Shown: positions 26,050 through 38,228 of the stretch, piece after piece
Layout of the letters: each line of letters begins with the position of its first letter
Position numbering within the stretch: the first letter of the stretch is position 1
DNA from: Rhyacichthys aspro
Lineage: Eukaryota; Chordata; Actinopteri; Gobiiformes; Rhyacichthyidae
Assembly: GCA_036850595.1 (NCBI GenBank)
Contig: CM072152.1
Location: 19,047,207 to 19,111,206, forward strand
Reading direction: 5' to 3'
DNA length: 64,000 bases
Translations under genes and position numbers: made by a program
The notes under the pieces: generated by a model
The model's input: only the letters and a program-made list of their open reading frames with translations
Databases searched by the model: none
What the model was told of the DNA's origin: nothing

Positions 26050-26845
26050 TTTATTTTATCCTTTGCTTTTGTGAGATGGAAAAAATGATAAAAACGTACA
26101 GCTCAGGGACTTTTCATCTAAGATAGGTCAGTGTTTTTCTTTACATAATTACCATGAAAATAAAATCATAACAGTTTCTATGTGTCTTTGACAAAAGCTT
26201 AGAGAGTGAAAATAAATTATCGTAGCAATAATTATAACATCAAATATAACAACAATAATAGCAATTAAGCATTTATAAACACTTTATTTTACTGTGTTTT
26301 TCTATGTTTTCCATAAATGTCCATTATTAAAACAGTGAGCCTTATGGTGGTGTACAATCCAGCATGTGAGAAGAGCACTGGTTTGTGGGTAATGAAGTCT
26401 TGGTCCGACTGGTTCAGAGCAGTCTCAGTAGATCCAGTGCCGTACACTGTCCAGTCCTCTGTCAGAGAACCGAGGGATGGCAGGACCTGTGTGTCTCAGT
26501 TATAATGAGATGGTCGTGAGGAGGAAACAGCGGTTCTTTTTGAAACCTCTCGTGAGTCTCCTATTTCAGGGTCAAGGAGAGGTGGTACCAAAGTGACTTA
26601 GTAAAATAAGCAAAAAGGGTGACAAGCGTCTCCATTCACACAATCCTGCGAGTCTGGGTCACTGGGGGATTTACAAGTCCCTCGTCACATTTGCTCTTCA
26701 CAGAGTCTGTAATGTCCAGGCGTGACCTCAGTCCGACCACTGTACATGACACAAGTCCGCTCAGCTCGCTGTGACATGGAGGCCGTGTCGTGTGAATGAC
26801 GATGGGATGGCTCCTGAAGGCGCTCAGTTTGGCTCTGAAGGGGCC
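26050..26845 (-). other. gata2a: gata2a 3' UTR (approximate)
   Basis: Downstream of the stop, on the minus strand, AATAAA signals occur at 26288-26283 and 26055-26050. The 3' UTR therefore plausibly spans about 560 to 800 bases. The actual cleavage site cannot be decided from sequence. No other gene is seen inside. Confidence 0.5.
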
Positions 26846-29800
26846 TCAGTGTGGCTCGGCCCAGACCGGCGAGCGATTGGAGTGGTGGGGGTGACCGAAT
26901 GAAGGGTGAATAGGCGTGGGCGTGGGCAACATGTGTCCCGAGTGGCTGAAGGGGGGCAGGTGACCCATGTGGGTCATGTGGCTGGCGAGGCCGGGAGCAG
27001 CACCGAAGGGAGAGGCTTTGTCCTGCATGCACTTGGACAACTCGTCGAAGCTATCCCCCGCTCGTTTGTTTCTCTTGGACTTGCTCGACATCTTTCGGTT
27101 GCGTGTCTGGATGCCTTCCTTCTTCATGGTCAGGGGCCTGTTGACCTGTGGAGAGCAGAACATTAGCTCAAGGCAAGGCACACAAAAGGTTCACTTAACA
27201 CGCTATTTATTACAAGATATGCAAGTACATGGGCATTTTAACGAAAGTTTTATAAATTGTGTAAGTGTAAATATATGTATAATTAGTTTCACATTCACGT
27301 TTAACACTACACTTTTTTTTTGGTAAACATAACCGCTTCTTTTCTTAAAATAAATAAATAAATAACACATGATCATGCCTGAACTTTTGTGTCAGAGCTA
27401 ACTCCTGTTGCTCAAAAATCATAAATAATAATAAAACAGTTGATAGTTTATATATTTTTGTATATGCAACAAAAATGGGCTGATCTCTCGCACCATTTTT
27501 TCCACTTAATTAACAGAAAAAATATTCCATATACATTTAAATTATTTGCATCCCTTTAATGGCAACAGCACATTATAATTTAGACCAGTGTGAATTAATG
27601 CTATAAATATTAAGCAGCTGTTTTGCATATATAGCCCCATTATGAGTTAAAGCAGGGGCGTGTCTTTTGCTTTTGTCCAATTTCAAACCAAACAGAGGAG
27701 TCAATATGAATACACGAGGATGAGGGTCTGGCTGGAGCTGAAAGACCTGCCTCAGACAAATCCTCATCAGTGTAACCGACGCCGTTACACTGAAAGACAG
27801 TCCCACCCTGGAGCCTCTCGGGGGAGTACCGCCCCCATTCAAACAACCATACACTAATAAAAACACACGGCGCTGGGTTCTGCCTCACAGGACCTTCACT
27901 TCTTATGCTCTTAAATCGATGGGAGCTGTCCGCCCACTTGACCAGCTAACGACCAGTCCCCCTAACCCCTTTTTCTGCCAAACTCCACTGGACTTACATT
28001 GTGCAGCTTGAAGTAAAGGCCGCAGGCGTTGCACACCGGGTCCCCGTTGCCGTTGCGCCTCCAGAGCGTGGTGGTGGTGGTCTGGCAGTTCGCGCAGCAG
28101 GTGCCTGCACGTCTAGCGGCGGACTGTAAGAAACACAGGAATATACGCGATGAATAATGAACCATTGAGGCGCTGCTAAGAGGTCAGAGCGGTCACTCGA
28201 CCCGAAAAAACACAGGAAATGTCACGTCTATAGTAAAGGTATAATTGATCACTTCTGTAGCATTTACGCACAGACATTTAAGGCCTACAGCACAAAGCTT
28301 AGATAGTTTAATAGATGCTGGTGAACCGCAGAGCCACGTGCAAAAAGTGCATCAAAAGACGCGACACTCAGACTGGAAAATGACTTAACTTCTCTATTCA
28401 ATCAGTGGATACGTGGATCTCTCTGATCAAATTTTCTCGTTTGTGGAGCATAGGCCTAATACTAGGGACATGGGGCCGCCTGTTTTACCGCAAAAGTACA
28501 TATCATATTGAATAAATGTGATAAAATATGCTGTTATTCGCAGCCATAATACAGCCCTTGTGTAAACGTCCTATTTATGGTGATCCAGAGAAACGAGGCG
28601 AGTCGTGCAAAGCGCAAGTGTCCTGCCTGGCAACGTGCCCCTGTGTCCATTGCGGATCAATTCTTCACACATAATAAGAAACATTAGCTTTACATGCAAA
28701 GACCCCGCGGCTCCACGCTGTGCACTGTCCAGGTTTTACTTTTAATAATTTTCAGATGTGACTGACCCATACAGCACAAATAAACGAGCTGTGCGTCTTT
28801 ACGCGCTATACGCAAATATGGTAGCTCATAAATCCATGTATTTTCCAATGGCCGCCCTCAGCGCCCTGTCCCTCCACAGCGGCTCCAGTGTTGTGATAAT
28901 CTCTCCACAGAACTATATGTCAGTGCGGCCAGAGAAATGCAGCGCGGTGGTGGAAGGCGGAAACAGCCGGGAGTCTGACTTCCTTATCTGGGGCGGACAG
29001 ATATCCGGATAGGAAACAACTGGATGCCCCTTTGAACACTAGTCTGAAAAACACTTGAGCTGAAAATGCAAAGCCACACGGGCTGAGCCGGCTGGAAAAA
29101 TGTAATGTTACGGAGGAGGAGGGACGGCGAGGTGCGGGATGAGAACAAAAAGTTTCATATCAGCGCTAATATCTGCAGTGTGATGGGGTCAGGCTGTGGC
29201 GAGGGTAATTACCAGCCCTGTTAATGAACTCAGTGGACCTGGGTAATAAAAACGATCCAGGGAAATTAAAAGTGGTTTAATAAAGCAAGAGATAGGAGTA
29301 AACTTTTAAAATATTATTTAAAACGATCAAGCCTAGGTTATTATGTGGACTTTTCTTCTTTATATTCCAACCACTGTCATCCATTATCATCAGCATCTTT
29401 ATTGGCCACTTACTGATTGTAATCCATAACAGAGAAAATTGGTTTTAAACGTAATATTTAAAAGTTATAATTGAATTTGTTTGTATTTTAAAAATGTTGC
29501 ATCATATTCAAAACATACACTATAGGTTTTAATCCTTCTAAATGTGAAAAAAGTATTATGGACTATATACTTTAGAGCCACATGGTTCACCTCTGCAGTT
29601 CTCTGTCGTTGCATGAACAGGAACACTATGTGTCCTCACTGCTTCCATTTACTCAGCTCTGGTGTTAACTTAAGCAGCATGGGCATTGGTATCAGTAACA
29701 GTATCAGAAGTACCAGCAATAATGATAGCAGTAACAATGGCAATAGTAGCAGTATTGTAACAGGCCGTGAAGGCGGATCGTCGGGGGGCGAGAGGGACAA

Positions 29801-32800
29801 ACAATTCCAGGAAGATCATAGGGAAAATATAACTTTCCTGGAATTGTGCTGCCGGCATCTGCTTTGTGCTCATATTTGGGAGCCTTCTTTGTGGGTGAAG
29901 TGTTGGGACTCACCAGTCTGCGTTTGGGCTTTATGAGGGGTCTGTTCTGGCCGTTCATCTTGTGGTACAGCCCGCAGGCGTTGCACAGGTAGTGGCCCGT
30001 ACCGTCCCGCCGCCACAGGGGAGTCGAGGTGGCACCGCAGTTTACGCACTCACGGCCCTCTGTATAGAATTCAAGAGAGGGAGACAAGAGGAAATTTTAT
30101 ATAATTAAAAAGTTCACCACGGTGTGAAGGTTTAAATACTGTGCTCAGTCTGTGAAAAGTGGTGATGGGACAGGGCCCAGGTGAGAGTCCCGGTGCAGCC
30201 ATGGACACAGACACCTCTATGTAAACTGATCCAGAGCAGGGAGGCCAGGGACAGCCAGAAAGTGTCCAGAGGTGTCCAACAAGTCGAAAGAGACACATCA
30301 TCAAATTAGGACTACATTATTCATCGACTCAATGTAAGGAAACAAAAGTGTGGGGTGCAGGTAGTATTTTTAATCTGGTTATTACTGCGGCTGAGCATGT
30401 GACCTCAGATCAATTTACCTTTAAAAATATTGTGTTTTTTTTTAACCATCATTGCTCATTGTTTATATGATTAACTATTTCTTAATGAATTGTGATTACA
30501 TTATACAAAATGCTTTGAATTGAGAATGTGTGTACTGTAAATATGACTGACTATTATTAATCCCAATCCGCAGTGATTATGATTGTCATATACCAGATTA
30601 TTTCTACAGTTTTTCAACGAATTTGAAATAAACTCTATCCTTTTACTATTAATGCGTGTTCAACATTCAGCTCCTGAGTGAATCTAAAATACACTCTCCG
30701 CTGATAAAACCTGCTTTTGTAGTTTCTGTCCCATGCAAGCAAGACCTGACTTCAAACAGCCTGTTGCTAAACCGACCTCTTCATTTAATTCAAGTATCTA
30801 TCTCTCCCTAGAGCATCATCTCATTATACCTGTCATAAAGCCAGCGACACCCAAGTCCCACCCTCACTCCACAAAGGAATCTGACCTGAGCAAAACCTAC
30901 ACTCCTTTTGAAATGCGTCTTCTTTTTTTTTTTTTTTTTGGTTACCTCCCTTCACTTCTTCTTAAGAATTTCACAAGTGCCGGAAGCACGAGAAACTTAA
31001 ATATTCATCAATAGTGATAAAAAAGCTGTTGCAACACTTTGAAAAAGAAGGAAGATGAAATCCTGATGTGAAAAGGTAGAGAAAGAAGAAGGCGACTAAC
31101 AGGAAGCTTCACCACTGTAAGGTATCTGTGCTGACAACTGAAATGTCATTGTGGCATTTTGTCCAACAATCAATCACCATTACTGGCACTGGACATGGGG
31201 CTTTGATAGATAAGAGGCGTTTTAATGGCGGAGCTGATATGTTTGTGTTACTGACTCGGCTACAGCTCAGCCAGCTTCTTTTAAATGTCACAGTGTAGCG
31301 TTTCTCTGCTCATTCAGCCACATTATCAGGCCCCGAGCATTCCCCAGGTGTAATAAAACACACTCGTACAATGGTCCACAATATTCATAATTACATGAAC
31401 ATTCAGAGCAGCCTGTTCTGTTGGTCTCTGTTATTTCTTGTGCATGAATTCAAAGTACAGCGGCTGGAACAATGTAGGGAAATTACAAAGCCATTACCAG
31501 TTGTTTTTGAAATGTCTGCATCACCTAAGCAGTATCCAACACACACACACACACACACGGCACACACCATACTGAGCACTATATTCACCTTCTTTCGCAG
31601 ACAACCACATAATAAACTCACTCAGAGCCATTTCACTGGAGTCAAACAAAAACAATCTGTGCCTTTCTCATGAGAGTTTCCAAGCAGAGATCCTAACATG
31701 AGCTGAAGAGAGGCACAAAGTGTGGAGTTCCACTTGATGTGAGTGCAGTGGGCCAAGGCCATGCTTAAAAACACAAACAGCAGGGCTCTGTCGCCTGTGC
31801 TTTGTTAGCGCTGGGATAGCAGTGGGCGGGGTGCGTGTCGTGATTTGTTCACTTTAGAGGTATACAGGATGTGGCAGGAGCCAGGTCGTCGTGACTCCTT
31901 CGCGTTTAAGAGCAGTAAAGGCCGTATTTAACAGAAAACAAGCTCAGCACGAACCAAGTCTCCTTTTACACAGCAGTCACAAAATGGCATATGGTAGATT
32001 TGTGTGCGCACCAAAATAAAACATAACAATTAATCAATTTACGCATAAATAAAATATATAAATATTCACTGAAGATAATTAATACTCAAACCTACTCTAG
32101 ACTTTAATAGTCTGGAGAGTTAGTAATGGTTGGTCCCAGTTACAACATTTTCATTTAACACTTTCTAAAATAGAGCGATGGGACAGAGATAAGACTTTGG
32201 TTTGGAAAAGGAGGTATTAAAAAATAACTAAAACCGTATTTAGCAGCAGGTTATTTAAATAAAAATAAATATCATACACAAATAAATAATTAAAAATAGT
32301 TTGAAAGAGGGCTGTTGGTAAATATAAATAAAAGTTTAAAAAGATGGGCTTCATTTCCATAGAGTAGCTCAGTGACAATGGGCTGTTAAAGCGCACTGGT
32401 AAACATAAACAGGAGCTGCACTGTTGAGTTAAATAAAACAATATTACATTAGTTGTTATCAGAAAGATCAGCAGCTGAAGGAAAGACAAACACACAAGAG
32501 ACTCACCTGAGCTCGACCGGGCTTTGCTCTTGCACTTTGGAGTGAAGCTGGACGAGGACGCGCCGAGCAGGCCGCCGTGGTGGAACAGGCTGCCGCTGTA
32601 CTCGTGGGGCGTAGGCAGGGGGTACGCGGGGTACGTCGGGATGGGATGGTGAGTGGCCGGGGTCTGGCTGTTCATGGACGCCAGGCCGCTGCGCAGCGGG
32701 CTACAGCTCTCCATCTTCATGCCGTCCGACAACGGCACCTGGTATTTGATGGAGTCCTTCTCGTCCATCCGCGTGGAGGTGGAGGTGGGGGACGTGGGGC

Positions 32801-33985
32801 CGGGGTCCGGAGACACGTCTTTTGGCGGGGTAGGTGGAAAGCTGTAGAGATGCGGGCTCGAGTGAGAGGCAGGGGTAAGGGACGACACTGGGGCCGTGCC
32901 AGTGCTGCTACTGCACGGATATCCGGAGCTGGTGGGGTGCAGGCCGGGTTTGCTGAAGTGGCTGACCGCCCATGCGTTGTGGTGGTGCGCCGCGGACAGG
33001 GCTGCCTTCCCGGGGTCCAGCCAGGGAAGGCCAGGACTGTGGATAAGGTGCGGCCGGCAGACCTGGTTCCCAGTAAGCCGTGCTGAAAAACAACGCCATT
33101 ATTAGTTAAAACACTTTTCAATGTGGACAAGAGGCTAAAAACATAACGACGCTAGACTCTTACCTTTGAACTGCTCCGAATTATTTAAGTCTGACATTTA
33201 GTTTTGTAGTTAAGAAATTATTTTGCAGCTACAATTTTTTTCTTGGTGAACTGTTCTTGCATTTTCCCACAGGCCTTGCCTCACATGCCTTATGCCGCTG
33301 TTACGGCCTTTACATCCAGAGACAAAAGCAGCAGCTCCTCGGGGCGAAGCAGCTCTCGCTCTAAAGATTGTTATTAGTCATTTTGCGGTTTTTATTTTAT
33401 ATCCGGGAAGTGACTCTCTCTCTCTCCAAACTCCTGCCCCAAACACAGAGGGGTTAAATGACATACTTCCCTTTCCTCTCGCTGTCATTTGCTAGAAATT
33501 CCTTTTATGTTTGTGTTGGTCCAGAATGACAGAGGGACTTTTTAATACTATTCATTGCACTCCAGCGTTCTCTATCGCTGATACAAGTATGGTTGTAGAT
33601 AGGTATTAAATATTATTTGTACTATGTTACATCCTGTTTTTCCTATGGATATTTAGTCTCTTATATGTAGACTCTGAAAGCTCGTTGCTGGAATATGCAA
33701 ATGAATTCATTCTCCCTAATCCCTGTCATCTTGTCAGAGTGAACGTAAAGGCGTCTTACCGTGCGCCTGGCTGTACGCCCTCGCCCTGGAGTTGGTGTAG
33801 TAGGGGTTCCCTTGAGAGTCCAAGTGGTTGAGAAACATGTCCACTTCGTCCTGGGGCAGTAGCGGCGCCATGGGCTCCATGTAGTTGTGGCTCAGACTGT
33901 GGTGGTGAGAGTCCGGGTGCTGGCCGTTCAGCACGGCGTGGTGGTGCGCCATCCAACGGGACTGGTCCGCCGCTGCGACCTCCAT
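26846..33985 (-). CDS. gata2a: GATA-binding factor 2 (gata2a), zinc-finger transcription factor
   Basis: Coding exons, in transcript order: 33985-33760, 33082-32507, 30059-29914, 28123-27998 and 27145-26846. All junctions use GT/AG and keep frame, giving 457 aa (human about 480). The protein begins MEVAAADQSRWMAHHHAVLN, the GATA2 N-terminus. The N-finger has Cys272/275/293/296 and the C-finger Cys326/329/347/350, both CX2CX17CX2C, followed by the basic tail KKEGIQTRNRKMSSKSK. The 146-nt and 126-nt finger exons fit GATA1-3 gene structure as I know it. It is a nuclear factor binding WGATAR, central to haematopoietic stem/progenitor, endothelial and neural programmes. Neighbouring rpn1 and rab7a, and an intron element resembling the mammalian +9.5 enhancer, favour gata2a over gata2b. 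Oddities: two substitutions in the C-finger, and a C-terminus ending VWAEPH instead of the SMVTAMG-type end I recall. The family is certain; the a/b assignment is inferred. Confidence 0.95.
28984..29022 (-). promoter_or_regulatory. gata2a: Candidate gata2a intronic enhancer (GATA/E-box-like/ETS, +9.5 or i4 type)
   Basis: This lies in the intron between the two zinc-finger exons (28124-29913). On the plus strand: TTATCT (28984-28989), an 8-base spacer, CAGATA (28998-29003), then CCGGAT (29005-29010) and AGGAAA. From memory, the mammalian +9.5 element in this intron is an E-box, 8-base spacer and AGATAA with an adjacent ETS site. Order, spacing and orientation agree here, but the E-box position reads CAGATA rather than CAGATG. 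A canonical CAACTG E-box follows at 29017-29022. Confidence 0.6.
31539..31558. repeat. (AC)10 microsatellite
   Basis: Ten AC units within the gata2a intron between the exon ending at 32507 and the N-finger exon. Confidence 0.95.
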
Positions 33986-34152
33986 GTCTCAGTCTTCTGT
34001 CAATGCTTCTTCAAATGCTTTAGCTCTTTACCTCCAAATGGAAGTTAAATCGTCCTTAATTAATCAGTATATAGTTCCTTGGCCGTAAAGGCAACGTTTA
34101 CAACTTTAAAAATAAAATCCTTAAGAGGCCGTTCTTCTTTTTTTCGTGAAAC
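33986..34152 (-). other. gata2a: gata2a 5' UTR part of the first coding exon
   Basis: On the minus strand a good acceptor (TTTCGTTTCAG) ends at 34153, so the exon starts at 34152. It runs without interruption to the ATG at 33985 and on to the donor after 33760. GATA2 genes typically have a non-coding first exon spliced to an exon carrying the ATG, which fits. The acceptor is seen directly; its use is inferred. Confidence 0.65.
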
Positions 34153-34342
34153 CTGAAACGAAACGATAACAAAATCAACTTTAGCTTCACTGCTTCAGAA
34201 TGAAAACATCCCTGACATTGGATTGGTACTGACGCGTAAAATAAACTTTGTGCGTTGTAGACTGTGTAAAAGCAGCCTAAATCCAGCTCTAACAGAAACA
34301 CATCCTGTGTGGGAGAAAACACGCGTGTCTCCTGTGCATACC

Positions 34343-34470
34343 TGTTGCAGAGTGGATCAGCTGACGCCAAACACAGCCTGGGATATGTAACAGTCCTGAT
34401 CCGTGCAGTCATTAATGAGATGTGGCGCAGACTGATGCGGCTGGCGCCAGTAAATTCCCATATCAAGCCA
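34343..34470 (-). other. gata2a: Candidate proximal non-coding exon 1 of gata2a (IG-like)
   Basis: The minus strand has a CAG|GTATGC donor with the exon ending at 34343 or 34342. It lies about 190 bases upstream of the acceptor before the coding exon and just downstream of a GC box and two CCAAT boxes. This matches the proximal first exon known for vertebrate GATA2. The 5' end is only an estimate. No coding potential is expected. Confidence 0.5.
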
Positions 34471-34530
34471 CGGAGGGCGGGGCCTTAGTCTGAGCCAATC
34501 AGGCCAGCCTTGCCACAATTGGCTCGCTGC
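34471..34530 (-). promoter_or_regulatory. gata2a: gata2a proximal promoter: GC box and paired CCAAT boxes
   Basis: A GGGCGGGGCC GC box lies at about 34474-34483. A CCAAT box on the plus strand (GAGCCAATCAG, 34492-34502) faces one on the minus strand (ATTGGCTC, about 34518-34525). They sit directly upstream of the candidate first exon. NF-Y and Sp1 type binding is inferred from the motifs. GATA-type TTATC motifs also occur at about 34587 and 34680. Confidence 0.55.
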
Positions 34531-34755
34531 ATCCCTGCTCTGCTTCTTTCAATTTCCATTTTTCTGCCCCGAAAAAGCTAAAAGACTTATCAATCAGCGG
34601 CGTAATTTCTCAGGCTCTTTCTCTCCTGAAGCTCACACTGAATAAACATGGGTCACTGATAATCGGCTTTTTAAGCGACGCTTATCGATTGAGACACGTA
34701 CAGACGTAACACAGAGAAAAAAATACTGTACAGCATGGGATTTTTTAATATAAAA

Positions 34756-34776
34756 AAATATATATATATATATATA
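34756..34776. repeat. (AT)n microsatellite
   Basis: About ten AT units, upstream of the gata2a promoter. Confidence 0.9.
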
Positions 34777-35019
34777 AATAAAATATTTTACGCTTCAGGA
34801 AAATATCATTCCAATTTGTAAATTATTTTATGCACAATTAGATTTTCATGGCCCATATTTTGGCTACTTGCAAAGCGTATGTGTTTTTCTAGGACCGATT
34901 TTACTGATTATACTTTACAATACTTATAATAATTGTAAGTGTTGGGGTTTACAGACTGCTGTTATGTAAATAAACAGTGTCTTCAACACTTCTAAAACCA
35001 ACAGAGGAGGGGTCGATTT

Positions 35020-35220
35020 ATGACCCCCAAATTGGGCCCATTGTTGGCAGCGCCTAATTGTCTTTAATTAGTAGCAAGACATTCCTCTTGTGAAAACAGT
35101 GTTTTTTGTCTCGGGGACAACGCAATCAAACAGTTTGCATACTAATGGCGCCTCTTTCTTCCCTGATGGCACCAGGGATGGGCGCGAGGCCTCGTATAGT
35201 CTAACCATTTACTGACAGTC
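35020..35220. promoter_or_regulatory. Candidate gata2a upstream enhancer block
   Basis: About 0.55-0.75 kb upstream of the proximal promoter. It contains CCATTGTTGG (SOX type), CCTAATTGTCTTTAATTAG (homeodomain type) and TTTGCATACTAATG (POU type) in close array without coding potential. The motif grammar suits a neural or mesodermal enhancer of gata2a. Conservation is untested. Confidence 0.35.
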
Positions 35221-35563
35221 TCACTGTCTGCATTGCACGCCCTCCTTTACAGTAAGATAATATCCAAAACCAATAAACCAATGAAACTAGTACTGTTCTT
35301 ATATCAATAGTTTATTTCTGAAAGGAAATAATCGTGCGTCAAATGAATCATTGACACTAGTGTTGTTTTAGTTTGTGTAAAAAATAACAAAATAATGTTA
35401 AGTTTGCAAATCAAATGTGTAAATATGCGTAAATATCTCAACTTAAATGCTCGTGCGTAAAGGTGCCATGCAGAGTTGGCTGTTGGTTGTTTGTGTGTGA
35501 CTGACAGAGAATAATTGGAGGTGGGTCTGAGACTGGACTGTCCGACACGACGACGCCTGGTCC

Positions 35564-35584
35564 TGACGTCACCTGAGTCACGTG
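35564..35584. promoter_or_regulatory. CRE / AP-1 / E-box composite
   Basis: TGACGTCA (35564-35571), TGAGTCA (35574-35580) and CACGTG (35579-35584) lie within 21 bases, the last two overlapping. All three are consensus bZIP or bHLH sites. The position is about 1.1 kb upstream of the gata2a proximal promoter. Confidence 0.5.
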
Positions 35585-38228
35585 GGGGTTGAATTTTTGG
35601 GGCTACCTCAGGCGTCAAACTTGTGATACCTGGACAAATCAAATCTCTGTAGCCGGCCATAAAGTCATAACTCAACTGACGCTGTGATCTGTCAGTGTAA
35701 ACGCAGAGCAACCTTGTGTCACTCATCACTCATTAAATCATTGGCTTATTGCCAAAGGGGCACGAGGGGGGCACTGAGCTGATGAGCACAGCCCTTTGAG
35801 CTTGTCAACTCCTAAAATCAACAAATTAGTGCATGTGGGGCAGCAGAGGGCTGGTACCTGAATAACTAACATTCCTCAGAGAGCACAGGTATTGTGACAA
35901 CCTGCTTCATGTTTATGACGCCAATAAACCAGTTACAAATACAGAGAGTGATGAAGAAATATATGTATGATATAATAAAGGTGATGTGAGTCTTTGATGC
36001 TGAATATATAGAAGAGGAGGGACATGTAGCATTAACACTGAAAATTATTTTCACTTGTATTCTGTGATTCAGGTTTGTTTGTGAAATAAGAAGTACCATC
36101 AATTTTTTTTAAATAAAGGTTTAATGCAGCATGTGTTTAAATTGCTAATCATTCATAGATTAGACCCCATAATTTTATAGATTTCTTTCCCTTTGGGATG
36201 ATATTCTCATGGACTCCACTCCAGAATATACTGTCCTCATTGAATACACACAATCTGATCATAGTTATAAAATATCAAAATAAATAATTGAATTTGTGTT
36301 TTTTTCCAATGTTTTGTGCAGGGAACAATCATGAATTCCCATACATATGTAGGTAATGGGTAATACACTATACACACTTGGACCATGATCACAAAGAGAG
36401 TTGCCTCAAAGGGTTTTACACACCTCACAAAACAGCAGTTATGGGTAAAACCTCTGCAGTGGTCAGTGTGTGTGAGTGCTGTGCTGTGGGTGTCCTAACC
36501 ACCAGGCCTCAGAGAGTGGTCAGCACCAGACTGTCGCTGCTGCCGCATGCTCATTGTTGTTTGCTTGTTTGCCAAATGGATTACTCAGCAGGATTTAGCC
36601 CTCTGTAATTTATACCTTCATTAATCCCATTTGTATCTGTGCTGGAACAAAAGAAGGGAGAGGGTTATAGGGAGCGGGTGGGGGAGTGATGTCGCTTTCC
36701 CTCTGCTTTTTCTTTTTTTTTTTTTCAAGGACACAGCAGTATTGTTTCACACAACAAGGATGCTACACCAAAGATGAGGACACTACAACACGAACGGTGT
36801 GCATCCCCAGCAGCTAATGAACAACAAGATTATCATTCCGATCCATGCTGTTATTAAATGGGATAGGCTTTATCTACCTGTTTGTTCCCATTGGGTACGG
36901 TCATCCATCATTATCCAGAGTGGAGGTGTGTGACTGGGGGAGTGTGAACAAGAGCCATAGTGGGGCTCTGGAAGATAAGCAAGAGGATGACACAAACCAG
37001 CTCGAGCGTTATTGTCCCCTTTACTCACGGCTAATTAGATCGTGCAGGGGCAATGGGAGCGTTATGGACACAGCATCCCCAGACACAGAGCATACAGGGG
37101 TCTGGATGCCTTATGACAACACCACTCACTCCTGGTGAAGCTTTGAGAGAACAGGAATAACATTTGAGAGCACTGCTGGGCATTAACGTACAGTAAAAAA
37201 TAAAGGCAAACCACTGTTGTGTTTATGACTTTAGTTTAGCACACAGTTCTTTAAATATATAATGGGTTTTATGAAATGCTTTGCCATACATACGCAACAT
37301 AGAGCAGAAATACAAGTAGTAGAAATACATAAGTGACCGTTTGTTGTGAGGGTTTTGCTTTGTGTATGTGATGCATGTATTGAGTTGTTTGAGAGTCTGG
37401 GAACAGGCTTAGGCTCAGTGCCCCAGGTATGGTTTGGCTCTTTTAAATGAAAATAAGCCTAAAATCTGGGCTTGTACACTCCTTGCCACATATTTACAGC
37501 AGCTGTAATGTAGACCTGAGCCCAGATGTAAGACAGAGAGTGTCAGAGGAGTGATTCTGAGTGGAGCCCTGCGCGCCTGTGGAGACCCTGGCTCGCCCCT
37601 GTCTCAGCTTCTCCATTGTACTGACGTGATTGCTCTTTCTGCTGATGAAAGAGGTTTGCTCAAAGTCATTATGCATTTTAAAGCGTGTCAATTGAATACT
37701 TTGTTCTCACTAATATCACGCTGATGATACACTAATCCATTTCGCGATCGACCCTTTCTTCAGGAATAGAGCACCTTGCCCACGGCGACCTCAAGCAGCT
37801 GCAGTGCAAGGGCTGTTTTTAGTGTGGATTATACATTTGTTTAATAGTACCCCGTCTTCCTTTAATACAGTGGCATAATCGGATAAATATTGCTTCTTCT
37901 CCAGTGACTTCACAAATGCAAAGGATCCAAGATACGAGACTGACTAACATTAAGATGCAAAGAATAAAGTGTACAGCGCATCAAAAATTGAAGCGACTGT
38001 TTACGCGCCATTTATAATTCACTGCTTCGTTTAAATGTCGTGTTCCGTGCGGTTTACATTAACCTGCTCTCGGTTTAAATGTCTCATGTAAATATTCAGA
38101 TTATTAAAGGTCAAGAGAAAATAGAAATAAAATGTTTAGCACGTAAGAAAAATGTTATTGTCTCGTGGAACCATTCTAAAGAAATAATTAGTGATGCTTG
38201 ATATTGTAATACTAATAAGTGCCTTACC

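Noticed and set aside
32577..33086. 169-aa plus-strand ORF
   Set aside because: It is the antisense shadow of the GC-rich gata2a exon 33082-32507, whose minus-strand frame is clearly GATA2.
26846..33985. Calling the gene gata2b
   Set aside because: Linkage to rpn1 and rab7a and the intronic GATA/ETS element fit gata2a better as I recall the zebrafish loci, although sequence alone does not settle it.
35304..35729. 141-aa minus-strand ORF
   Set aside because: No domain, and it overlaps a regulatory-looking stretch with the CRE/AP-1/E-box composite. The length is compatible with chance.
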